From Pseudomonadota bacterium (GTDB lineage Bacteria > Pseudomonadota > Gammaproteobacteria > Burkholderiales > Burkholderiaceae_F), in NCBI GenBank assembly GCA_021823635.1, contig JAKANT010000133.1:1-5780 (forward strand): 5,780 bases of DNA, given 5' to 3'. A program made the translations under genes and the position numbers. Under the pieces are notes generated by a model. The model was not told the DNA's origin and did no database searches. It worked only from the letters and a program-made list of their open reading frames with translations. Numbering within the stretch: the first letter of the stretch is position 1; every line of letters begins with the position of its first letter. Below, piece after piece: positions 1-5,237 of this stretch.

Positions 1-121
1 GCACCAGTTCGTCGGCGGTCAACAGCGACGCCGCCATGATCGGCAGCGCCGCGTTCTTGGCACCGGCCACCGCGATCTCCCCGATCAGCGGCCGACCGCC
101 CTCGATCCTCAGCTTGTCCAT
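1..121 (-). CDS. murA: UDP-N-acetylglucosamine 1-carboxyvinyltransferase, N-terminal 40 codons (partial)
   Basis: MurA transfers enolpyruvate from phosphoenolpyruvate to UDP-GlcNAc, the first committed cytoplasmic step of peptidoglycan synthesis and the target of fosfomycin. Only the first 40 codons are visible; the gene leaves the window at base 1. The start is the ATG at 121-119, giving MDKLRIEGG and then the family motif GAKNAALPIMAASLL (residues 20-34). Lys22 and Asn23 fall at the same numbers as the active-site pair known in E. coli MurA, which supports this start. The catalytic cysteine loop (Cys115 in E. coli) is outside the window. The gene begins 10 bases after the ibaG stop and has no strong Shine-Dalgarno sequence, so it probably depends on translation arriving from upstream. 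The ibaG-murA adjacency also occurs in E. coli. The identification is firm despite the truncation. Confidence 0.96.
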   Translation of the reverse strand, partial: MDKLRIEGGRPLIGEIAVAGAKNAALPIMAASLLTADELV

Positions 122-131
122 GCGGCGCCGT

Positions 132-383
132 TCAGGCGTTGCGCTGCGCGGCGTACTCGGCCGGCGTCAGCGTGCGCATCGACAGCGCGTGGATCTCCTC
201 GCGCATGCGGTCGCCGAGTGCGGCGTACACCAATTGGTGGCGCGCGACGCGCGATTTGCCTTCGAACAGGGGGCTCACGACCAGCGCCTCGAAGTGATGC
301 CCGTCGCCGCGCACCTCGAGCACCTCGCACGCGAGTCCGCAGGCGATCAGTTGCTTGACGTCTTCCGGGGTCGGCATCTTCAT
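132..383 (-). CDS. ibaG: BolA-family protein, IbaG type
   Basis: This small cytoplasmic protein of 83 residues belongs to the BolA/IbaG family, whose members pair with monothiol glutaredoxins and take part in iron-sulfur handling or acid-stress responses. The BolA fold is visible throughout: GDGHHF (residues 26-31), then a core from LVVSPLFEGKSR to RHQLVYAAL, and a helical C-terminus with HALSMRTLTPAEY. His30 and His49 are candidate cluster ligands by analogy with other BolA proteins; this is inference. The ATG at 383 overlaps the permease stop as ATGA. A second in-frame ATG at 377 (81 residues, starting MPTPED) sits 8 bases after an AGG and may be the real start. Position next to murA in a cluster with mla matches E. 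coli ibaG, although there ibaG follows mlaB directly. The symbol rests on family and context; the exact role is not shown by the sequence. Confidence 0.9.
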   Translation of the reverse strand: MKMPTPEDVKQLIACGLACEVLEVRGDGHHFEALVVSPLFEGKSRVARHQLVYAALGDRMREEIHALSMRTLTPAEYAAQRNA

Positions 384-1225
384 GGCCTGATCTTGTAGCC
401 GCTTGCCAGCATGCGCAGCGCCACCGTCGTCGCCAGCGCCAGCGCCGCCAGCACGACCGCCAGGCTTGCCCACGGGCTGGCGTCCGATTGAGCGAAGAAA
501 CCGTAGCGAAAACCGTCGACGACGTAAAAGAAGGGGTTCAGGTGCGATACCGCCTGCCAGAACGGCGGCAGGCCGTGCACCGAGTAGAACACGCCGGCCA
601 GAAACGTCGCCGGCATCACGATGAAGTTCTGGAACGCAGCCAACTGATCGAACTTGTCGGAAACGATGCCGGCGATCAGCCCGAGCACGCCCGCCAGCGC
701 GGCACCGGCGAGCGCAAACGCGAGAATCCACAGCGGCGCGGCGACGGACGGCGGCGCGAACCAGAAGGTCGCCGCGAACACGCCGACGCCGACCGCGGCC
801 GCGCGCACGATGGCCCCCAGCACGTAGGCGGCGAAGAACTCGAAGGTCGCGATCGGCGCCAACAGCACGAACACCAGGTTGCCGGTGATCTTGCTCTGGA
901 TCAAGGACGACGACGAATTGGCGAAAGCGTTCTGCAGCAGGCTCATCATCACCAGCCCGGGAATCAGGAACGCCGTGTACGAAACGCCGGGAAACGCCTC
1001 CACATGCGCCTCCAGCACGTGGCCGAAGACGAGCAGGTACAGCACCGCGGTGAGCACCGGTGCGGCGATGGTCTGGAAGCTCACCTTCCAGAAGCGCAGC
1101 ACTTCCTTGAAGAACAGCGTTCGAAAACCGACCGCCGCAGACGCAGGGGGCCGCCGGCCCGGCGCGGGCCCGGTCTCGATGCGCGGCCCGTACCCCTTGG
1201 CCTGCGCCGCTTCGACGTTGCTCAT
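380..1225 (-). CDS. ABC-2 type transporter permease (YadH/NodJ-like)
   Basis: This inner-membrane permease of 281 residues should form the transport channel with the ATPase encoded just upstream. An arginine- and proline-containing cytoplasmic leader (residues 1-33) precedes an amphipathic stretch ending in FFKEVLRFWKVSFQT. About six membrane segments follow, near residues 53-70, 83-103, 128-155, 163-188, 199-216 and 254-274. The ABC-2 family hallmark LNPFFYVVDGFRYGF (229-243) lies before the last segment. The chosen start is the ATG at 1225, whose ATGA overlaps the ATPase stop and which follows an AGGTG with 5-base spacing. The reading frame stays open further upstream, but that extension overlaps the ATPase gene and is arginine-rich nonsense. 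The closest named relatives are E. coli YadH and NodJ-type exporters. The substrate cannot be read from sequence; the neighbourhood suggests an envelope component. Confidence 0.9.
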   Translation of the reverse strand: MSNVEAAQAKGYGPRIETGPAPGRRPPASAAVGFRTLFFKEVLRFWKVSFQTIAAPVLTAVLYLLVFGHVLEAHVEAFPGVSYTAFLIPGLVMMSLLQNAFANSSSSLIQSKITGNLVFVLLAPIATFEFFAAYVLGAIVRAAAVGVGVFAATFWFAPPSVAAPLWILAFALAGAALAGVLGLIAGIVSDKFDQLAAFQNFIVMPATFLAGVFYSVHGLPPFWQAVSHLNPFFYVVDGFRYGFFAQSDASPWASLAVVLAALALATTVALRMLASGYKIRP

Positions 1226-2139
1226 GCGGGCACCTGCGCGCGGTCCTCGGCCATCAGCTGCAGGAACACGTCCTCGAGATCCGCATGGCCGACTTCCAGA
1301 TCGTCGATGCGGGTGCCGGCGGCGCGAAACGCGGCCAGCGCCGCCTCCAGTTGCTCGACCGAAGCGAGCCGCAGCACGACGCGATCGCCGGCGCACTCGA
1401 CCACGCTGTCGGCGAGCGCCGCCGGCAGGCCGCCGCTGATGCGCGCGCTCATCCGCAAGCCGGAGAACCGCCGCAGCAGCTCGCGCGTGGCGTCGAGCGC
1501 GATCAGGCGTCCGCCGCGCAGCATCGCGATGCGGTCGCACAGTTCCTGCGCTTCCTCCAGGTAGTGCGTGGTCAGCACGATGGTGTGTCCCTGCCGGTTC
1601 AGTTGGCGCACGAACCGCCACAGCGTCTGCCGCAGTTCGACATCGACGCCGGCGGTCGGCTCGTCCAGAACGATTACCGGCGGGCGGTGCACCAGGGCCT
1701 GCGCCACCAGCACGCGCCGCTTCATGCCGCCCGACAGCGCGCGCATGTTGGTGTCGGCCTTGTCGGTCAGACCGAGGTTGGCCAGCACCTGGTCGATCCA
1801 GTCGTCGTTGTCGCGCAGGCCGAAGTAGCCGGATTGGAAGCGCAGCGTCTCGCGCACGGTGAAGAAGGGGTCGAACACCAGCTCCTGCGGCACCACGCCG
1901 AGGGCGCGGCGCGCCGCACGGTAGTCGGCCACCACGTCGTGCCCCATCACCTGCACGCGGCCGGAGGTGGCGCGCGTCAGTCCGGCGATGATCGAGATCA
2001 GCGTCGTCTTGCCGGCCCCGTTCGGCCCGAGCAGGCCGAAGAATTCGCCGGACTCGATGCGCAACGACACGCCGTCGAGCGCGGTCACCTTCGGATAGCG
2101 CTTGACGACGTCGGCGGCGAGGATCGCGGGGATTGGCAT
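1222..2139 (-). CDS. ABC transporter ATP-binding protein (YadG/NodI-like)
   Basis: This 305-residue ATPase drives the ABC-2 permease that follows it. All nucleotide-binding motifs are intact: Walker A GPNGAGKTT (38-46), Q-loop Gln85 in VVPQE, signature LSGGMKRR (135-142), Walker B VIVLDEP (155-161), D-loop TAGVD (162-166) and H-loop His192. After about residue 225 there is an accessory C-terminal domain ending in ADLEDVFLQLMAED, typical of drug, lipid or polysaccharide exporters of the CcmA/NatA/YadG kind. The start is the ATG at 2139, giving MPIPAILAADVVKRYPKVTALDGV, the usual position for this family; no clear Shine-Dalgarno precedes it. It starts 44 bases after mlaB, in a gap with no visible terminator. 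Its stop overlaps the permease start as ATGA. ATPase activity is certain from the motifs; the export direction is inferred from the family and the substrate is unknown. Confidence 0.93.
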   Translation of the reverse strand: MPIPAILAADVVKRYPKVTALDGVSLRIESGEFFGLLGPNGAGKTTLISIIAGLTRATSGRVQVMGHDVVADYRAARRALGVVPQELVFDPFFTVRETLRFQSGYFGLRDNDDWIDQVLANLGLTDKADTNMRALSGGMKRRVLVAQALVHRPPVIVLDEPTAGVDVELRQTLWRFVRQLNRQGHTIVLTTHYLEEAQELCDRIAMLRGGRLIALDATRELLRRFSGLRMSARISGGLPAALADSVVECAGDRVVLRLASVEQLEAALAAFRAAGTRIDDLEVGHADLEDVFLQLMAEDRAQVPA

Positions 2140-2183
2140 GACCGATGGCGCCTGCGGCGGAGACGGCGACGCCGGAGCGAATG

Positions 2184-2459
2184 TTATTCGACCGCGCGCC
2201 GCTCGCCGTCGAGCAGCGACTCCACCCCGTACAGCCGCGCCAGACTGAGCAGGCCGTCCGGCACGCCGGCCAGCGTCAGCGATGCCCCCTGCGCGCGCGC
2301 GGCGCGCTGCCAGGCGAGCACGAGCGCGACTGCGGCCGAATCGACGTTGCCGACCGCGGAGAAGTCGAAGTGCGTATCGCCGCGCGCGATCGCGGCCACA
2401 CCGACATCGAGCAGCGACGCGGCGTTTTCCATCGTGATGAAAGGCGCGTCGATTCTCAC
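2184..2459 (-). CDS. mlaB: MlaB, STAS-domain subunit of the Mla ABC complex
   Basis: MlaB is a small cytoplasmic STAS-domain protein that binds the MlaF ATPase and stabilises or activates the MlaFEDB complex. The product of 91 residues is almost all STAS domain: an N-terminal strand MRIDAPFIT, a helix around 10-27, FDFSAVGNVDSAAVALVLAW (31-50), and a C-terminal helix in GLLSLARLYGVESLL. Ser41 in VDSAA sits where E. coli MlaB has Thr52, the residue at the MlaF interface. I chose the GTG at 2459, which overlaps the mlaC stop as GTGA, because the N-terminal strand RIDAPFIT is part of the fold. Starting at the next ATG (2432) would leave 82 residues and remove that strand. Spacing to the next gene is 44 bases. 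E. coli MlaB has 97 residues, so the length fits. Confidence 0.9.
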   Translation of the reverse strand: MRIDAPFITMENAASLLDVGVAAIARGDTHFDFSAVGNVDSAAVALVLAWQRAARAQGASLTLAGVPDGLLSLARLYGVESLLDGERRAVE

Positions 2460-3097
2460 GCCTTTTTCGCTTCCGCGCCCCTGTTCAGTTCGGTCAGATG
2501 TTTGATCAGGCCGTCGATGCCGCCCTGGTTGATCTGGCTGGCGAACTGGTTCTTGTAGTTCTCCACCAGCCACACACCGAGCACGTTGACATCGTAGATC
2601 TTCCATCCGGCCTCGGTCTTCTCCAGCCGGTAGTCGAGTTGGATCGGTTCGCCGCGCGAAGCGACGATCTGCGTGCGCACGATCACGTCGTCGGCCGACG
2701 CCGGCCGGAACGGCAGAAGTCTGACCTGGTGGTCGCGCACCTGCGCCAGCGCGCCGCTGTAGGTGCGCACCAGCAGCGTGCGGAACTCGCGCGTCAGCGC
2801 CTGCCGTTGCTCGGCGGTGGCATCGCGCCAGCCGCGTCCGACCGCAAGCCGGGTCATCTTTTCGAAGTTCACGTGCGGCAGGATTTTTTCGTCGACCATC
2901 TGCTGCAGCTTGGCGAAGTCGCCCGCCTGCAGCGCCTTGTCTCTGCGAATCGAATCGAGCACGTCGGTCGACAGGTTGCGCACCAACGCGTCGGGCGGCA
3001 TCGCTGCCGCCTGCGCCGCCGTCTGTGCCACGACCGTACCGGCGCCCAGCGGCGCCAGCGCAACGAGCACCCATTGGAGGATCGAACGTCGGCGCAT
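2456..3097 (-). CDS. mlaC: MlaC, periplasmic phospholipid-binding shuttle protein
   Basis: MlaC carries phospholipid across the periplasm between the outer-membrane MlaA complex and the inner-membrane MlaFEDB complex; the family is also called Ttg2D. The 213-residue precursor has a signal peptide: basic MRRRS, a hydrophobic core to about residue 23, and a likely signal peptidase I site around VVA-QT or AQA-AA (24-30). The mature part matches the family over its length. Landmarks are ILPHVNFEKMTRLAVGRGWR (72-91), a helix rich in REFRTLLVRTYSGAL, and the strongly conserved WKIYDVNVLGVWLVENYKNQF (165-185) followed by GGIDGLI. The ATG at 3097 is preferred because a strong AAGGAG lies 5 bases before it. 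An upstream GTG at 3103 would overlap that site. The stop overlaps the mlaB GTG start. Charged residues end the protein (EAKKA). Confidence 0.95.
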   Translation of the reverse strand: MRRRSILQWVLVALAPLGAGTVVAQTAAQAAAMPPDALVRNLSTDVLDSIRRDKALQAGDFAKLQQMVDEKILPHVNFEKMTRLAVGRGWRDATAEQRQALTREFRTLLVRTYSGALAQVRDHQVRLLPFRPASADDVIVRTQIVASRGEPIQLDYRLEKTEAGWKIYDVNVLGVWLVENYKNQFASQINQGGIDGLIKHLTELNRGAEAKKA

Positions 3098-3102
3098 GCT
3101 CA

Positions 3103-3108
3103 CTCCTT
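3103..3108 (-). promoter_or_regulatory. Shine-Dalgarno site of mlaC
   Basis: A consensus AAGGAG on the minus strand lies 5 bases before the ATG at 3097. It decides the start: the in-frame GTG at 3103 begins on the last G of this site and cannot use it. The site begins one base after the 3' arm of the stem-loop at 3110-3131, so that hairpin could influence ribosome access. Confidence 0.8.
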
Positions 3109-3109
3109 G

Positions 3110-3131
3110 GAATCGCGCAACGCCGCGATTC
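3110..3131 (-). other. Intercistronic stem-loop just upstream of the mlaC ribosome binding site
   Basis: On the minus strand GAATCGCG, a six-base loop GCGTTG, and CGCGATTC form a perfect 8-bp stem. The sequence after the 3' arm is CAAGGAG, which holds the mlaC Shine-Dalgarno, and there is no run of T, so this is not a rho-independent terminator. It could serve as an mRNA-stability or translation-tuning element. The inverted repeat is directly visible; the role is inference. Confidence 0.6.
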
Positions 3132-3138
3132 TAAGCCC

Positions 3139-3158
3139 CGTCGGCCGGGCGGCCGCCG
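3139..3158 (-). other. Possible GC-rich stem-loop directly after the mlaA stop codon
   Basis: Read on the minus strand, CGGCGGCC, a four-base loop GCCC, and GGCCGACG can pair over 8 positions with one G-A mismatch. The element starts at the base following the mlaA TGA. The bases after it are GGGCTTAG, with no T tract, so termination is unlikely. In sequence this GC-rich such pairings arise easily by chance, so confidence is modest. Together with the second hairpin it fills most of the 61-base gap between mlaA and mlaC. Confidence 0.4.
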
Positions 3159-3959
3159 TCAGCGCGCGGTCTGCGGCGCGGGTCGATCGGCGCTGCCGCC
3201 GGCGCGGGGGCTGTTGGGCTTGGGTGCTTCGCCGGGCGGCGCCTCCTCATCGGGCTCGTCCAGCCGCGGCGGATTGCCGTCGTAGATCAGGTTGCGCCGC
3301 CGCTGCAGATAGGCGTCGCGCACGAACTGGTACTTGTCGAGCGCAGCGCCTTCCAGCACGCGTGTGGCCTGCAGCAGGCCCGCCCGCGTGTCGATGACGC
3401 GCAGCGTCTGCGCGGACAGCGCGACGCGCGTCGAATCCAGATATGACAAGGGGTCGCCGTAGGCGTCGACCACGCGGCCGAACGTGTCGCGAATCGTGCT
3501 CGGTCCCAGCAACGGCAGCACGAAATATGGCCCCGGCCCGATACCCCAACGGCCCAACGTCTGGCCGAAGTCCTCGTTGCTGCGAGCCAGTCCGACGCGC
3601 GTGGCGACGTCGAAGCAGCCGAGCAGGCCGATCGTGCTGTTGATCGCGAAGCGGCACAGATCGGAGCTCGCCTCGAAGAATTTGCCCTGCAACAGATTGT
3701 TGACGGCGTTGCCGAGGTCGCCGAGGTTGCGAAAGGCGTTGCCGACACAGTCCCGCACCGGCTCCGGCACGACTTTCACGTAGCCTTCGGCCACCGGCTT
3801 GACAACGTAGCGGTCGAGCCGCTCGTTGAACTCGAACACGTGGCGGTTGTACACCTCGAGCGGATCGGCCGCATTGCGGCCTGCGTCGGGCGGGATGCTG
3901 GCGCAACCGGCGGCTCCGAGAACCACGAGCGCAACAGCGGCGAGGCGGGCGCGCATCAT
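3159..3959 (-). CDS. mlaA: MlaA (VacJ), outer-membrane lipoprotein of the Mla pathway
   Basis: MlaA sits in the inner leaflet of the outer membrane, in other species with porins, and removes misplaced phospholipid from the outer leaflet for handover to MlaC. The 266-residue precursor has a lipoprotein signal: a short hydrophobic segment ending LGAAGC, with Cys19 as the likely lipidated residue. VacJ-family motifs follow in order: DPLEVYNRHVFEFN (32-45), AVNNLLQGKFF (85-95), INSTIGLLG (106-114) and FGQTLGRWGIGPGPYFVLPL (131-150), then LGPSTIRD. From about residue 231 to the end is a proline-rich, low-complexity tail with an acidic start. The mature protein has three more cysteines (71, 102, 115). 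Two adjacent ATGs (3959 and 3956) are possible starts, giving 266 or 265 residues; a weak GGAAA precedes the first by 7 bases. The gene begins 4 bases after mlaD. Confidence 0.95.
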   Translation of the reverse strand: MMRARLAAVALVVLGAAGCASIPPDAGRNAADPLEVYNRHVFEFNERLDRYVVKPVAEGYVKVVPEPVRDCVGNAFRNLGDLGNAVNNLLQGKFFEASSDLCRFAINSTIGLLGCFDVATRVGLARSNEDFGQTLGRWGIGPGPYFVLPLLGPSTIRDTFGRVVDAYGDPLSYLDSTRVALSAQTLRVIDTRAGLLQATRVLEGAALDKYQFVRDAYLQRRRNLIYDGNPPRLDEPDEEAPPGEAPKPNSPRAGGSADRPAPQTAR

Positions 3960-3963
3960 GGCG

Positions 3964-4437
3964 TCATTTCCGGTCGGTGGGCGGCTCGGCCGCCTTGTTG
4001 TACAGGAACTGCCCGATCAGGTTCTCCAGCACCACCGCCGACTGCGTCATCTTGATCGCGTCGCCGTCGGCGAGGTTCTTGTCGTCGCCGCCCGGCTCCA
4101 GGCCGATGTACTGGTCGCCGAGCAGCCCGGCGGTCAGGATCTTGGCCGACGTGTCCTTCGGGAACGTAAAGCGGCTGTCGATCTCCATCGTCACCAGTCC
4201 CTGGTAGGTCTTCGTGTCGAGCGAGATCGACACCACGCGTCCCACGGTCACGCCGGCACTCTTGACCGGCGCGCGCACCTTCAGGCCGCCGATGTTGTCG
4301 AAGCGCGCCGTCACGCGGTAGGTGGCGCCGGTGTTGAAGGTCGCCAGATTGGCGGCCTGCAAGGCCAGGAACACGATCGCCAGGAAGCCGGCCAGCACGA
4401 ACGCGCCGACCAGCGTTTCGATTCCCTTTCTGCCCAT
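3964..4437 (-). CDS. mlaD: MlaD, MCE-domain periplasmic subunit of the Mla ABC complex
   Basis: MlaD is anchored in the inner membrane and forms a hexameric MCE ring on the periplasmic face of MlaFEB, exchanging phospholipid with MlaC. The 157-residue protein begins MGRKGIETLVG, has one membrane helix (about 8-27), and then an MCE domain (about 38-116). Conserved MCE features are FDNIGGLKVRAPVKSAGVTV (46-65), with G-V at 66-68 continuing as GRV, and LLGDQYIGLEPG (105-116), which includes the hydrophobic pore-loop region. A C-terminal helix follows (VLENLIGQFLYNKA, 136-149). E. coli MlaD has 183 residues, so the tail here is shorter. The start at 4437 follows AAGGAG by 7 bases. The same frame is open far upstream through mlaE, but that part has no MCE-like sequence. 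It starts 11 bases after mlaE and ends 4 bases before mlaA. Confidence 0.96.
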   Translation of the reverse strand: MGRKGIETLVGAFVLAGFLAIVFLALQAANLATFNTGATYRVTARFDNIGGLKVRAPVKSAGVTVGRVVSISLDTKTYQGLVTMEIDSRFTFPKDTSAKILTAGLLGDQYIGLEPGGDDKNLADGDAIKMTQSAVVLENLIGQFLYNKAAEPPTDRK

Positions 4438-4444
4438 CGACGCT

Positions 4445-4450
4445 CTCCTT
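4445..4450 (-). promoter_or_regulatory. Shine-Dalgarno site of mlaD
   Basis: A consensus AAGGAG on the minus strand lies 7 bases before the mlaD ATG at 4437. Its first two bases are part of the mlaE TAA stop (4451-4449). It fixes the mlaD start against the much longer open frame that continues upstream. Confidence 0.8.
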
Positions 4451-5237
4451 ACGGCGTGCTGAACATCAAGGCGGTGAGCACGAAGTCCAGCACCAGCACC
4501 GCCAGCGACGAGATGACGACCGTGCGCGTGGTCGCCTGCGACACCCCTTCCGGCGTGGCCTGCGCCTCGTAGCCTTGGTACAGCGCGACGAACGTGCAGG
4601 CCACACCGAACACGAAGCTCTTGACGATGCCGTTGCCCACATCGTCGAACACGTCCACGCCGTTTTGCATCTGCGACCAGAACTGACCGGCGTCGATGCC
4701 GATCATCAGCACACCGACCACATAGCCGCCGATGATGCCGATGGCGGAGAACATCGCCGCCAGCAGCGGCATCACGATGATGCCGGCCACGAAACGCGGC
4801 GCCAGCACCCGCTGCTTCGGGTCGATCGCCATCATTTCCATCGCCGCCAACTGTTCGCCCGCCTTCATCAGCCCGATTTCGGCGGTCAGCGAGGTGCCGG
4901 CGCGCCCGGCGTACAGCAGCGCGGTCACCACCGGCCCCAGCTCGCGCGTCAGCGACAGCGCCACCAGCAGCCCCAGGCTTTCGGCCGCGCCGTAGCGCGA
5001 CAGCGTGTAGTAGCCCTGCAGCCCGAGCACGAAGCCGACCGCCAGCCCGGAGGCGACGATGATCACCACTGAGTAGTTGCCGATCGCATGGATCTGCGCC
5101 ACCACCAGGAAAAAGCGCCGCAGCGACGCCGGCACGTGGCGCAGCAGTTCGACGAAGAACGCGGCGTGGTGGCCGAGCGACCGCAGCACCTCGAGCGCGA
5201 TCGCACCCAGCCGCTGCACGTACCCGAGCGCGTTCAT
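4449..5237 (-). CDS. mlaE: MlaE, permease of the Mla phospholipid ABC complex
   Basis: MlaE is the inner-membrane permease; two copies associate with MlaF, MlaB and the MlaD hexamer to move phospholipid. The 262-residue product matches the family length. An amphipathic N-terminal helix (about 1-45) is followed by membrane segments near 54-76, 84-110, 148-182, 200-221 and 238-259. Family landmarks are SLTRELGPVVTALLYAGRAG (95-114), then AEIGLMKAGEQLAAMEMMAIDP (119-140), which forms the coupling region facing MlaF, and EGVSQATTRTVV (230-241). The ATG at 5237 overlaps the mlaF stop as ATGA. No good Shine-Dalgarno is visible, so translation is probably coupled to mlaF. This family was formerly labelled YrbE or toluene-tolerance Ttg2B. 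Confidence 0.96.
   Translation of the reverse strand: MNALGYVQRLGAIALEVLRSLGHHAAFFVELLRHVPASLRRFFLVVAQIHAIGNYSVVIIVASGLAVGFVLGLQGYYTLSRYGAAESLGLLVALSLTRELGPVVTALLYAGRAGTSLTAEIGLMKAGEQLAAMEMMAIDPKQRVLAPRFVAGIIVMPLLAAMFSAIGIIGGYVVGVLMIGIDAGQFWSQMQNGVDVFDDVGNGIVKSFVFGVACTFVALYQGYEAQATPEGVSQATTRTVVISSLAVLVLDFVLTALMFSTP

Noticed and set aside
488..1564. Plus-strand open frame of 358 codons
   Set aside because: It is antisense to the ABC-2 permease and ATPase, has an Arg/His-rich composition and no recognisable domain. The minus-strand genes explain the stretch fully.
2140..2183. Possible promoter or terminator in the 44-base gap before the ABC ATPase
   Set aside because: I see only very short GC palindromes, no stem followed by a T tract and no convincing -35/-10 pair.
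1285..2505. Plus-strand open frame of 406 codons
   Set aside because: It lies opposite the ABC ATPase and mlaB. Its translation is rich in His, Arg, Gln and Ala, with an Arg run, and resembles no family. Long antisense frames are expected in GC-rich genes.
3148..3157. GGCGGCCGCC palindrome containing a NotI site, as an operator candidate
   Set aside because: A ten-base all-GC palindrome is easily found by chance in this composition, and it overlaps the stem-loop after mlaA. No second copy was noticed.
3826..4572. Plus-strand open frame of 248 codons opposite mlaA, mlaD and mlaE
   Set aside because: The translation is Arg/His/Gln-rich with no motif, while the opposite strand has clear mlaA, mlaD and mlaE sequences with ribosome sites.
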